Assembly (NCBI GenBank): GCA_021151685.1
Contig: JAGKWS010000089.1
Location: forward strand, 1 to 17,872
Reading direction: 5' to 3'
Origin: Chitinophagaceae bacterium
GTDB taxonomy: Bacteria; Bacteroidota; Bacteroidia; Chitinophagales; Chitinophagaceae
Length of the DNA: 17,872 bases
The notes beneath the pieces were generated by a model. The model did not search any database. It saw only the letters and a program-made list of their open reading frames with translations, and was not told the origin of the DNA. The translations under genes were made by a program, and so were the position numbers. Positions 1-7,192 of this stretch are shown here, in pieces. Position 1 is the first letter of the stretch, and each line of letters starts with the position of its first letter.

Positions 1-176
1 ACCTTGCCATAGCCGGCATAGCTATCGCCATCTACCTGACAAAAGTTGGCACCCGCCACAATGCCACCCTTAAACACACGCTCTTCCCGCTCCAGCATTT
101 CTTCGGTGGTCGTTACCTGCCCATGGGCGGTTATTGCCGTTGCCGCAAGTAGGCAGGCAAATGGAAGCGATTTCAT
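1..176 (-). CDS. Outer-membrane beta-barrel (PorT-like) protein, N-terminal fragment
   Basis: This is the first 58 codons of a gene that runs off the left edge of the window. The start codon is the ATG whose complement lies at 174-176. It opens a signal peptide (MKSLPFACLLAATAITAHG, probably cleaved just before QVTTT). The mature part begins with an acidic stretch and then KGGIVAGANFCQVDGDSYAGY. This resembles the first beta-strand of PorT-type or generic outer-membrane beta-barrel proteins of Bacteroidota, where a GG-x-x-G-x-N-x-x-Q-x-D-G-D pattern is common. The likely location is therefore the outer membrane, with no function that can be assigned. The gene is divergent from the small VF530-type gene at 489. 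I saw no convincing TAnnTTTG box directly upstream. The family call rests on a short fragment only. Confidence 0.7.
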   Translation of the reverse strand, partial: MKSLPFACLLAATAITAHGQVTTTEEMLEREERVFKGGIVAGANFCQVDGDSYAGYGK

Positions 177-488
177 ATTGGTAAATACTGATTAATAACG
201 TGTATTATCGTTTTTCATTGTGATGGATGCCCTTCCCGTGTTGTTCATGCACGAAACTGTAACTGCAGAGGTCGTTGTGCAATGCCCAAACAGGCTCTTA
301 ACGCACAACGAAGCAGTAACTTATTAATGTTGCTCCCAAGTATTATCAGGTAATTGCCCCAGCGGGGCAAAAGGTCTGTAGCATTCACGCAGGCTAAGTA
401 TACAATGCCCCAGCGGGGCTACCCTACTATTTTGTGTCTGACGCGGACTGCAAACACTTTTCACAACAATGATAGTTATTTTTACTGC
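177..488. other. Divergent intergenic region with hairpins
   Basis: This 312-bp gap lies between the divergent genes at 176 (-) and 489 (+). I see no credible coding sequence in it. It contains a 9-bp inverted repeat, TCGTTGTGC at 272-280 pairing with GCACAACGA at 303-311 (22-nt loop), and two copies of a GC-rich hairpin at 355-368 and 406-419, described separately. The role of the 272-311 dyad is unknown; no T-run follows it, so it is not an obvious intrinsic terminator. Confidence 0.5.
355..419. repeat. Paired GC-rich hairpin repeat (two direct copies)
   Basis: The 14-mer TGCCCCAGCGGGGC occurs at 355-368 and again at 406-419, 51 bp apart. Each copy is itself a perfect hairpin, GCCCC-AGC-GGGGC. 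The copies stand out in an AT-rich intergenic region. Short GC-rich palindromes arranged in pairs are typical of dispersed extragenic repeats (REP-like elements). I recall similar sequences in many Chitinophagaceae genomes, but cannot verify this here. Read in frame upstream of the 489 start they give MPQRG twice, which could mislead gene callers into choosing a start at 354. Confidence 0.65.
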
Positions 489-710
489 ATGGCCGAGACC
501 CAAAAGAATAATCCCCTGCATGGCATCACCCTGCAAATGATGCTGGAACACCTTGTAACCCACCTTGGCTGGGAAGAAATGGACCGCCGTGTGCGCATCA
601 ATTGTTTTCACGACAACCCAAGTATCAGCTCCAGCCTGAAATTCCTGCGCAAAACCGAATGGGCAAGAAAAAAGGTGGAAGCCCTTTATTTGGATAGTAT
701 CGATGCATAA
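489..710 (+). CDS. VF530 (DUF2132) family small protein
   Basis: This is a 73-residue protein starting MAETQKNNPLHGITL. It matches the compact VF530/DUF2132 family throughout: NNPLHGITLxxML near the N-terminus, LGWEEM, INCFHDNPSISSSLKFLRKT in the middle and WARKKVEALYL near the end. The family is about 70 residues long. It has been proposed, on structural grounds, to be DNA-binding, but its biological role is not established. The same reading frame stays open back to 354, but that extension is made of the GC-rich repeat DNA and has no family similarity, so the ATG at 489 is preferred. It appears to be a single gene, with 111 bp to the next gene on the same strand. Confidence 0.88.
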   Translation: MAETQKNNPLHGITLQMMLEHLVTHLGWEEMDRRVRINCFHDNPSISSSLKFLRKTEWARKKVEALYLDSIDA

Positions 711-821
711 GTGGCAGATGTTATGCATGGTAAGACTAATTTAATTCCATCGGATAAATGAAATTGTCAGTTTTTCTATATATTACATTCCTTTTTTACT
801 CAAAACACCTTTCCTGACAAA

Positions 822-1841
822 ATGGTACAACGTATTCTATGGGCCCTTTTCGCTGCCCTTTGCCTATGGGTAGCTACCCCGGCCAAAGCCCAAAAAACAG
901 AAGATTCAACCACTGCATTAGATTCCAACGACATTAAAAGGTTGATGTTGCAAGCCTATTTCGATTCGGTTGACAAAACCATTGGCTACCTGCATGGCAC
1001 TGTGCCCGTGGGCGATGTGGCCGATGTGCAGCTAAAAACCGGCTACAAGTTCATACCCATGGACAAGGCCCAGATGATATTGCACGACTTGTGGGGCAAC
1101 CCCAAACGCGATGATATACTGGGTATGGTAGTAAAGGAAGACTACAAACTGTCGGACCTTGGTGCATGGGCCTTTGTGGTAAGCTACGAAGACGATGGTT
1201 ATGTAAAAGACGAGGACGCCGACAAAATAAAATATGACGAACTGCTAAAGCAGATGCAGGAGGATGAAGTAGAGAGCAATAAACTAAGGGTAAAGGAAGG
1301 TTATCCCGAGGTGCATTTGCTGGGGTGGGCCGCAAAACCCTATTACGACAAAACTACACGCGTACTGCACTGGGCCAAAAAGCTACAATTTGGCGACGAA
1401 GCAGACCCTACGCTGAACTATGATGTGCGTATACTGGGCCGCAAAGGAGTACTGAGTATGAATGCCATTGGTACGGTAGACCAGCTGGCCGACATCAACA
1501 ACCACATCCCCGATATTGTTACCATGGCGGTGTTCAAAGAAGGCAATAAGTATACCGACTTCAATCCCGAAGTAGACAAAGTAGCGGCCTATACCATTGG
1601 CGGCCTCATTGCGGGTAAGCTCATTGCCAAAACCGGACTGGCGGTTTTGCTGCTCAAGAATATAAAACTGATAATTTTGGCCCTCGTTGGTGGCTTTGCA
1701 GGCGCACGCAAGCGCATAGCAGGCTTATTCAGTCGTAAAAAGAAAACAGACGATACCTCAAAGTACGGCCCGTCGGCCGAAGAGCTGGCCGACATAGAGC
1801 GACACAATCAGCAGCAGGCCAACGATAACACACAAGCGTAG
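822..1841 (+). CDS. DUF2167 domain membrane-anchored protein
   Basis: This is a 339-residue protein with an N-terminal signal peptide (residues 1-23, cleaved near AKA-QKT). A long soluble domain follows, then one hydrophobic segment at about 273-296, a basic stop-transfer stretch (ARKRIAGLFSRKKK) and a polar tail. DUF2167 hallmarks are visible: LLGWAAKPYYDKTTRVLHWAKKL (about 166-188), LNYDVRILGRKGVLSMNAIG (198-217), and FKEGNKYTDFNPEVDKVAAY (238-257). The expected topology is soluble domain in the periplasm or outside, with the C-terminus in the cytoplasm. The biochemical function of the family is unknown. Its stop codon (1839-1841) is directly followed by the start codon of the rhomboid gene at 1842, so the two are almost certainly co-transcribed and translationally coupled. 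Confidence 0.9.
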   Translation: MVQRILWALFAALCLWVATPAKAQKTEDSTTALDSNDIKRLMLQAYFDSVDKTIGYLHGTVPVGDVADVQLKTGYKFIPMDKAQMILHDLWGNPKRDDILGMVVKEDYKLSDLGAWAFVVSYEDDGYVKDEDADKIKYDELLKQMQEDEVESNKLRVKEGYPEVHLLGWAAKPYYDKTTRVLHWAKKLQFGDEADPTLNYDVRILGRKGVLSMNAIGTVDQLADINNHIPDIVTMAVFKEGNKYTDFNPEVDKVAAYTIGGLIAGKLIAKTGLAVLLLKNIKLIILALVGGFAGARKRIAGLFSRKKKTDDTSKYGPSAEELADIERHNQQQANDNTQA

Positions 1842-2444
1842 ATGGTAACTTTTGGAATAATCATTATTACGGTAATTACCTCTCTGGCTGCATTTGGCAA
1901 GCCCGAGGTCTTTGGGAAGTTGTGTTTCTATCCTTACGCCATGCATCGCAACCGCAAAGAGTGGTTCCGGTTCATATCGGTCGGGTTTGTACATGCCGAT
2001 CTCATGCATCTGGCCTTCAATATGCTCACCCTCTACTTTTTTGGCAGTGTATTGGAAGGCAATATTTTTTCAGAGGCAGAATACCTTATTTTCTACCTGT
2101 CGGCACTTGTATTGTCTGGTGTCAACGACTATGCCAAGCGGAAAGACATGATTAACTATACCGCCTGCGGAGCCAGCGGTGCAGTTTCAGCAGTTATGTT
2201 CTCGCTTGTTTTGTTCAATCCGTGGGGCGTTGTGTACCTCAAGTTTATAGTGCCCATCTACTTCATTTTGTTTGCGGTGGGCTACGTTGCCTACTCGTGG
2301 TATATGGAAAAACGTGGTGGCGACAATATAGGCCACGGCACCCACTTGTGGGGCGCACTATACGGTATTGCCTACACACTCATACTAAAGCCCGAAGCTT
2401 TGCGCATCTTCCTCAACCAGTTGCAATACCCTCCATTTCTATAA
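1842..2444 (+). CDS. Rhomboid family intramembrane serine protease
   Basis: This 200-residue multi-span protein would cut transmembrane segments of other membrane proteins within the bilayer. The catalytic serine is S112 in the GASG motif (110-113). The catalytic histidine is H168 in GTHLWGALYG. The oxyanion-side residues H56 and N60 are present in HADLMHLAFN (51-60), matching the H-x-x-x-N of GlpG-type enzymes. All key residues are therefore intact. Hydrophobic helices cover about 2-18, 55-72, 80-95, 110-126, 130-152 and 165-184, which fits a minimal six-helix rhomboid without a large cytoplasmic domain. It begins immediately after the DUF2167 gene. A strong hairpin terminator follows 21 bp after its stop. 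Its substrate is unknown; the co-encoded DUF2167 protein is an obvious candidate by context. Confidence 0.92.
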   Translation: MVTFGIIIITVITSLAAFGKPEVFGKLCFYPYAMHRNRKEWFRFISVGFVHADLMHLAFNMLTLYFFGSVLEGNIFSEAEYLIFYLSALVLSGVNDYAKRKDMINYTACGASGAVSAVMFSLVLFNPWGVVYLKFIVPIYFILFAVGYVAYSWYMEKRGGDNIGHGTHLWGALYGIAYTLILKPEALRIFLNQLQYPPFL

Positions 2445-2465
2445 CATTGGGCATTTGCCACAAAG

Positions 2466-2503
2466 AAAAACGACCGTGTATCCTGATGAACACGGTCGTT
2501 TTT
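2466..2503. terminator. Bidirectional intrinsic terminator
   Basis: A perfect 14-bp inverted repeat (AAAAACGACCGTGT at 2466-2479, ACACGGTCGTTTTT at 2490-2503) encloses a 10-nt loop. It has A-tract and T-tract ends, so it can work in both directions. It lies between the convergent rhomboid gene (stop at 2444) and the carboxylase gene (stop at 2525). Confidence 0.92.
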
Positions 2504-2524
2504 GCTATGTATTATTGGTAAATA

Positions 2525-4153
2525 TTACACCTGAAACACACCCACCTTAAATTCGCGGTCGTCGCGCGAGTGGTTGGCTGCTTCTATACCAGTTGATATC
2601 ACGTTGCGGGTCTCTGCCGGGTCTATTATTTCATCTACCCACAGGCGTGCTGCCGAGTAGTAGGCCGATGTCTGGCTATCGTATTTGCTGGTTATTTCTT
2701 TCAGCAATGCCTTCTCTTTTTCAGGGTCTATCTCTTCACCTTTGGCCTTCAAAGACGCTACCTGTATTTGCAGCAGTGTTTTGGCGGCCTGCTCGCCACC
2801 CATTACCGCTATTTTGGCATTGGGCCATGCATATATGAAGCGCGGGTCGTAAGCCTTGCCGCACATGGCATAGTTGCCCGCACCATAAGAGTTGCCAATA
2901 ATGATGGTGATTTTTGGCACTACCGAGTTGGCTACGGCATTTACCAGTTTGGCACCGTCTTTAATGATGCCGCTCTGCTCGCTGCGGCTACCCACCATAA
3001 AGCCGGTAACATCTTGCAGAAACACCAGTGGTATTTTTTTCTGGTTGCAGTTCATAATAAAGCGGGCAGCCTTGTCGGCACTATCGTTATATATTACGCC
3101 ACCCATCTGCATTTCGCCCTTGCCGCTTTTCACAATTTTGCGTTGGTTGGCTACAATACCTACAGCCCAGCCATCTACACGGGCATAGCCGCATACTATG
3201 GTTTTGCCGTAGTCTTCCTTAAACTGGTCAAACTCTGAATCGTCTACAATACACTTAATCACGTCCACCACGTCGAACTGCTTGTTGTTGTTTACAGACA
3301 CCAGTCCGTATATTTCGTTCAGTTCGCGTTTCGGCATTTTGGGTTTAGCTCTGTCATACCCACGGCGTGGTTGTTCGCCTATCTTATCTACTATACGGCG
3401 CACCTGATCCAGGCACTCCTGTTCGGTATTAAACTTATAGTCGGCAATGCCGCTTACCTCGGTATGCATTTTTGCACCGCCAAGATCCTGCTGGTCGGCA
3501 TTTTCGCCAATGGCAGCCTTCACCAAATATGGCCCGGCAAGAAATATAGACCCATTACCTTCTACCATCAGCGTTTCATCGCTCATAATGGGCAGATAGG
3601 CACCACCCGCCACACAGCTACCCATTACGGCGGCTATCTGGGTAATGCCCATGGCACTCATCTGCGCATTGTTGCGGAAGATGCGGCCAAAGTGCTCCTT
3701 ATCCGGGAATATTTCGTCTTGCATGGGCAGGTACACCCCCGCACTATCTACTATATATATTACGGGCAGGTGGTTTTCCATGGCTATCTCCTGCAGGCGC
3801 AGGTTTTTCTTGCCGGTTATGGGGAACCACGCTCCGGCTTTCACCGTATTGTCGTTGGCCACTATCACACACATACGGCCACATACATAGCCCAGTCCGG
3901 CTACAGTGCCGCCTGCCGGGCAGCCGCCATGTTCTTCGTACATGCCGTAGCCTGCAAAGGCACCTATTTCGGTAAATGAGCTACCCTTGTCAATAAGGTA
4001 CTGAATACGCTCGCGGGGCGACATTTTCCCTTTTTCACGCGCCTTGTCCATGCTCTTTTTACCACCGCCAAGACTGATGATGCCATGCCTGCGCTTCATC
4101 TCGCTGATGGCAAGGCGCATTTCATCGTCGTTTTTATTGAATTCCAGGTTCAT
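2525..4153 (-). CDS. Acyl-CoA carboxylase beta subunit (carboxyltransferase)
   Basis: This 542-residue protein is the carboxyltransferase half of a biotin-dependent acyl-CoA carboxylase of the propionyl-/methylcrotonyl-CoA type. It moves the carboxyl group from carboxybiotin onto an acyl-CoA in the cytoplasm. The N-terminal crotonase-like half has GGGKKSMDKAREKGKMSPRERI (29-50), VDSAGVYLPMQDEIFPD (135-151) and the oxyanion loop GSCVAGGAYLP (178-188). The C-terminal half has the second glycine-rich loop SYGAGNYAMCG (422-432) and NAKIAVMGGEQAA. The chosen ATG at 4153 gives MNLEFNKND, the usual beginning in this group. An upstream in-frame ATG at 4330 would add 59 residues without family similarity. 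The biotin carboxylase and biotin carrier partners are not in this window. The exact acyl-CoA substrate cannot be read from the sequence by eye. Confidence 0.92.
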   Translation of the reverse strand: MNLEFNKNDDEMRLAISEMKRRHGIISLGGGKKSMDKAREKGKMSPRERIQYLIDKGSSFTEIGAFAGYGMYEEHGGCPAGGTVAGLGYVCGRMCVIVANDNTVKAGAWFPITGKKNLRLQEIAMENHLPVIYIVDSAGVYLPMQDEIFPDKEHFGRIFRNNAQMSAMGITQIAAVMGSCVAGGAYLPIMSDETLMVEGNGSIFLAGPYLVKAAIGENADQQDLGGAKMHTEVSGIADYKFNTEQECLDQVRRIVDKIGEQPRRGYDRAKPKMPKRELNEIYGLVSVNNNKQFDVVDVIKCIVDDSEFDQFKEDYGKTIVCGYARVDGWAVGIVANQRKIVKSGKGEMQMGGVIYNDSADKAARFIMNCNQKKIPLVFLQDVTGFMVGSRSEQSGIIKDGAKLVNAVANSVVPKITIIIGNSYGAGNYAMCGKAYDPRFIYAWPNAKIAVMGGEQAAKTLLQIQVASLKAKGEEIDPEKEKALLKEITSKYDSQTSAYYSAARLWVDEIIDPAETRNVISTGIEAANHSRDDREFKVGVFQV

Positions 4154-4338
4154 TACAGAATGTTTGGCTGTAAAAATAGCGGATAGCCCATGCACGATGG
4201 TGTAATAGCGGTAAATAAAATTTGTTTTTATGTGTATGCCTGCCCATGTTGCAATTCTTATTGCGGGCAAGGCTATCTGTTCCTGCTTTTGCGTATATCG
4301 CACTCCTGTTCCAAAAAATATGACAATCAAAAAGTCAA

Positions 4339-4346
4339 TAATTTTG
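4339..4346 (+). promoter_or_regulatory. Candidate -7 promoter box for the Y-family polymerase gene
   Basis: TAATTTTG fits the Bacteroidota -7 consensus TAnnTTTG and lies 22 bp before the GTG start at 4369. I found no matching TTG box at the usual distance upstream, so the call is tentative. Confidence 0.35.
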
Positions 4347-4368
4347 ACAAAATGCCTAATTTAGTATC

Positions 4369-5898
4369 GTGAAAAGCAGGAATGACTATTTTAGTAACAA
4401 TGTGGGGGTAAGCACTTTACCGCTTGTCATGTACATTGACATGAATAGCTATTTTGCCAGTTGCGAGCAGCAGCGTCACCCCGAATTGCGGGGCAAGCCA
4501 CTGGCCGTTATTACCTACGACAGCCCCAATGCCACCGTAATAGCCGCATCAATAGAGGCCAAAAGAATGGGAGTAACCACTGGTATGCGCATGCCCGATG
4601 CGCGGCTACTTTGCCCCACTATACTCACCAGTACCACGCATCCGGCATGGTACCGCCGCATACATGTAGATGTGATGGGCATACTGCGTAGCTATTGCGA
4701 CGATGTAATACCCCGCAGTATAGACGAGGCTGTATGCAACTTTCACTCGTACCGCCTTGTGTACAAAGACCTGACTGAGGTGGCCCGGCAGATAAAGGCT
4801 GATATAGCCGCACAGTACGACTATCTGAAGTGTAGCATAGGCATAGCCCCCAATACTTTTTTGGCCAAGCTGGCCACCGAAATGCAGAAGCCCGATGGGC
4901 TGGTGGTGGTAACTCCCGAAAACATAGACGAAAAACTGGCCGCAATGAAACTGACCGACCTGCCCGGCATTGCCAGCCGCAACGAGCGGCGTCTGCTGCT
5001 GACGGGTATACGCACCCCGCTGGAGATGCGGCATTCCTCGCCAGCCCTGCTGCGCAAGGTGTTTGGTGGGGTAGTGGGCGAGTACTGGCACAAGCGGCTC
5101 AATTTTGGCGAGGTAGATATGTACAACCGGTCAGAGAACCGCACCATGAGTGCTACCCGCACCCTGAGCCGCAAACAGAGCGAGAACCAGCAAGAATTGG
5201 AAAGTATGCTCATAGCCCTGTGTACCCGGCTGGAACAGCGACTGGTGAAGAGCGGCCTTTTTTGCAAAGAGGTATCGTTTGCCATACGGTATGCCGATGG
5301 TACCCGCTGGGATACCGCCATCAAGCTGGCCGACCCCGTGCAGGATGGGATGGAACTACGCAGCTACATCAAACAGCGCACTACCGACTTTGAGCGTAGC
5401 AGAAACATAGAGACCCTGCTTACCAATAAAACCACCAACATTACGGTGGCAGTGCAGGGGTTTGTAAAAGATACCGTCATGCAGTATAGCCTGTTCGACA
5501 ACCGGATGAAGCACGACATAGTGCGCAAGGTGGTGTACCAGATAAAAGACCGGTTCGACCAGAAGAACATAGTGCGAAAGGGTAGCGAACTGTTCAGCCC
5601 ATTTGTAATGAAGGATGCTGTAGGTTTTGGCTCGGTACGAGATATGGGGCTGAATAAGGAGGGCGGTGTACGCAACAAACACATGCTGGAAGAAGATGCT
5701 GACCCCCATACGCCACGCACCATAGTGATACGCGACCGGGTACAGATAGCCCCGCCACCACCCGAAGAGATATATGACGATATAGGTGCCAGCGATGACG
5801 AATTCAGCAGTTTTTCGGGTGTTATCACCCACATGAACGAGCAAAAAACGGTTGCATCTGAAAAAAATCTCGAAATGTGGCTAAAAAATCGAAAGTAA
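4369..5898 (+). CDS. Y-family (DinB/UmuC-like) translesion DNA polymerase
   Basis: This 509-residue protein is a low-fidelity polymerase expected to copy past damaged bases. The palm motif YIDMNSYFASCEQ (22-34) supplies the first metal ligand D24 and the steric-gate residue F29. The second carboxylates are D119-E120 in SIDEA (117-121). KCSIGIAPNTFLAKLATEMQKPDG (from about 153) and the helix-hairpin-helix LTDLPGIASRNERRLL (about 195-210) are also present. The little-finger region contains SATRTLSRKQ. QYSLF at 372-376 resembles the beta-clamp binding pentapeptide. After it comes a tail of about 130 residues that is partly acidic and proline-rich and looks disordered. The first start is a GTG at 4369. 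The ATG at 4429 (M21) would put the catalytic motif directly at the N-terminus, as in most family members, and is a serious alternative. It is divergent from the carboxylase gene and followed by the radical SAM gene. Confidence 0.9.
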   Translation: MKSRNDYFSNNVGVSTLPLVMYIDMNSYFASCEQQRHPELRGKPLAVITYDSPNATVIAASIEAKRMGVTTGMRMPDARLLCPTILTSTTHPAWYRRIHVDVMGILRSYCDDVIPRSIDEAVCNFHSYRLVYKDLTEVARQIKADIAAQYDYLKCSIGIAPNTFLAKLATEMQKPDGLVVVTPENIDEKLAAMKLTDLPGIASRNERRLLLTGIRTPLEMRHSSPALLRKVFGGVVGEYWHKRLNFGEVDMYNRSENRTMSATRTLSRKQSENQQELESMLIALCTRLEQRLVKSGLFCKEVSFAIRYADGTRWDTAIKLADPVQDGMELRSYIKQRTTDFERSRNIETLLTNKTTNITVAVQGFVKDTVMQYSLFDNRMKHDIVRKVVYQIKDRFDQKNIVRKGSELFSPFVMKDAVGFGSVRDMGLNKEGGVRNKHMLEEDADPHTPRTIVIRDRVQIAPPPPEEIYDDIGASDDEFSSFSGVITHMNEQKTVASEKNLEMWLKNRK

Positions 5899-5933
5899 AA
5901 GTTGTATTTATATGATTTTTAGATAAACAGTGA

Positions 5934-5941
5934 TATATTTG
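5934..5941 (+). promoter_or_regulatory. Candidate -7 promoter box for the radical SAM gene
   Basis: TATATTTG fits TAnnTTTG and lies in the 114-bp gap between the polymerase and radical SAM genes, 71 bp before the ATG at 6013. The only TTG upstream (5902-5904) is about 29 bp away, which is longer than the usual spacer. The gene may therefore have its own weak promoter or depend on readthrough. Confidence 0.35.
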
Positions 5942-6012
5942 AAGAATTCCTGTGTCTCTTTTCGATATACGTATCGACTGGTGCGCACATCACTAAAGAA
6001 AACTGAAAAACA

Positions 6013-7086
6013 ATGGTAAACCAGGTAGCCAACGACCGGTTCGATATGGGCCGTGGGGCGCAGTACAATCCGCAAAACAAGTTTCTGAAAGGAGCCTATG
6101 TGCAAGAGCATCCCGAAGCCATAGACGATTGGGAACAGGAAATACGGCACACCGAATACATCATTGACAATAGCAAAACACTGGTGAACAAAGTAACCAG
6201 CCCCGATGTGGGTATGCTCTATTCGGCCAATCCCTATCAGGGGTGCGAGCATGGGTGCATTTATTGCTATGCCCGCAACAGTCACGAGTATTGGGGGTAC
6301 AGTGCCGGTCTCGATTTTGAAAGCAGGATAGTTGTGAAGCGTAATGCCCCCGCATTGCTGCGCAAGTTTTTCGATAACCGAAATTGGGAGCCTGCACCCA
6401 TATCGCTCAGTGGCAATACCGACTGTTACCAGCCCATAGAGCGCAAAATGAAGATAACGCGGGCCCTGCTGGAGATATGTCTGGAATACCGCAACCCGGT
6501 AGGCATCATTACCAAAAATGCACTAGTACTGCGCGACCTCGATATACTGAAAGAACTGGCCAAGCTGAACCTCGTTCGGGTGTTTACCTCCATCACCTCG
6601 CTCGATGAAGATTTGAGATTGGTGATGGAGCCCCGCACCGCTACTTACAAAGCCCGGCTGAAGGTGATACGCACACTGGCCGATAACGGCATACCAGCAG
6701 GCGTGATGAACGCCCCACTGATACCCGGCCTGAATGATATGCACATGCACGATGTGCTGAAGGCGGCCGCCGAAGCCGGTGCCCGCTGGGCTGGCTACAC
6801 CGTCGTGCGGCTAAATGGAGCCATTGGTGGCATCTTCCGCGATTGGTTGTACAAAGCCTTCCCCGACCGTGCCGATAAGGTGTGGCACCAAATAGGCGAA
6901 TGCCACGGGGGCACCGTAAACGATAGCCGTTGGGGAAACCGAATGGTAGGCGATGGTAAGTTTGCCGAACTGATACGCAGCCAGTTTCTGCTATACTGTC
7001 GTAAGTACGGGTTGAATGAAGATGTGATGGAAATGAACACAACTGCGTTTAGGAGGGTGGTGAATAAACAGCTTACGTTGTTTTGA
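6013..7086 (+). CDS. PA0069-type radical SAM protein (SplB-like)
   Basis: This 357-residue protein has the radical SAM cluster motif C-x3-C-x2-C at C78, C82 and C85 (CEHGCIYCYA). The N-terminus RFDMGRGAQYNPQNKF and the residues around the motif (SANPYQGCEHG, NSHEYWGYSAGLDFESRIVVK) match the PA0069 / Rv2578c group of radical SAM proteins, which is related to spore photoproduct lyase. Further conserved stretches are SLSGNTDCYQPIE, NPVGIITKNALVLRD and TSLDEDLRLVMEPR. The substrate of this group is not established; the relation to SplB suggests nucleic acid. The protein ends exactly in QLTLF (353-357), a good match to the beta sliding clamp binding consensus QLxLF. It lies 114 bp downstream of the Y-family polymerase on the same strand, so a DNA-repair role is plausible by context. 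Confidence 0.9.
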   Translation: MVNQVANDRFDMGRGAQYNPQNKFLKGAYVQEHPEAIDDWEQEIRHTEYIIDNSKTLVNKVTSPDVGMLYSANPYQGCEHGCIYCYARNSHEYWGYSAGLDFESRIVVKRNAPALLRKFFDNRNWEPAPISLSGNTDCYQPIERKMKITRALLEICLEYRNPVGIITKNALVLRDLDILKELAKLNLVRVFTSITSLDEDLRLVMEPRTATYKARLKVIRTLADNGIPAGVMNAPLIPGLNDMHMHDVLKAAAEAGARWAGYTVVRLNGAIGGIFRDWLYKAFPDRADKVWHQIGECHGGTVNDSRWGNRMVGDGKFAELIRSQFLLYCRKYGLNEDVMEMNTTAFRRVVNKQLTLF

Positions 7087-7150
7087 TACTATACTGGTTC
7101 CTACTTTCGATGCTACCACAGAAAATATACTTTAGTTTTCGTACGAATTT

Positions 7151-7158
7151 TATTTTTG
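7151..7158 (+). promoter_or_regulatory. Candidate -7 promoter box for the GldN-like gene
   Basis: TATTTTTG matches TAnnTTTG and lies 34 bp before the ATG at 7193. Transcription would start at roughly 7163-7167. That excludes the upstream in-frame TTG at 7160 as a start codon. No clear -33 TTG element is visible. Confidence 0.5.
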
Positions 7159-7192
7159 TTTGTATATTGTCATTCTAAAAGCCTCCGGAAGC

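Noticed and set aside
354..488. N-terminal extension of the VF530-type protein from 354
   Set aside because: It translates the GC-rich repeat copies (MPQRG twice). The family domain begins just after the ATG at 489.
3371..3979. Plus-strand open frame of 202 codons opposite the carboxylase gene
   Set aside because: It is antisense to conserved carboxyltransferase motifs, and its own translation has no recognisable feature.
4154..4330. N-terminal extension of the carboxylase from the ATG at 4330
   Set aside because: The 59 extra residues have no similarity to the family and fill the divergent promoter region. The ATG at 4153 gives the usual N-terminus.
7160..7192. TTG start for the GldN-like gene at 7160
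   Set aside because: It lies next to the -7 promoter box, so it would not be in the transcript. The ATG at 7193 begins a proper signal peptide.
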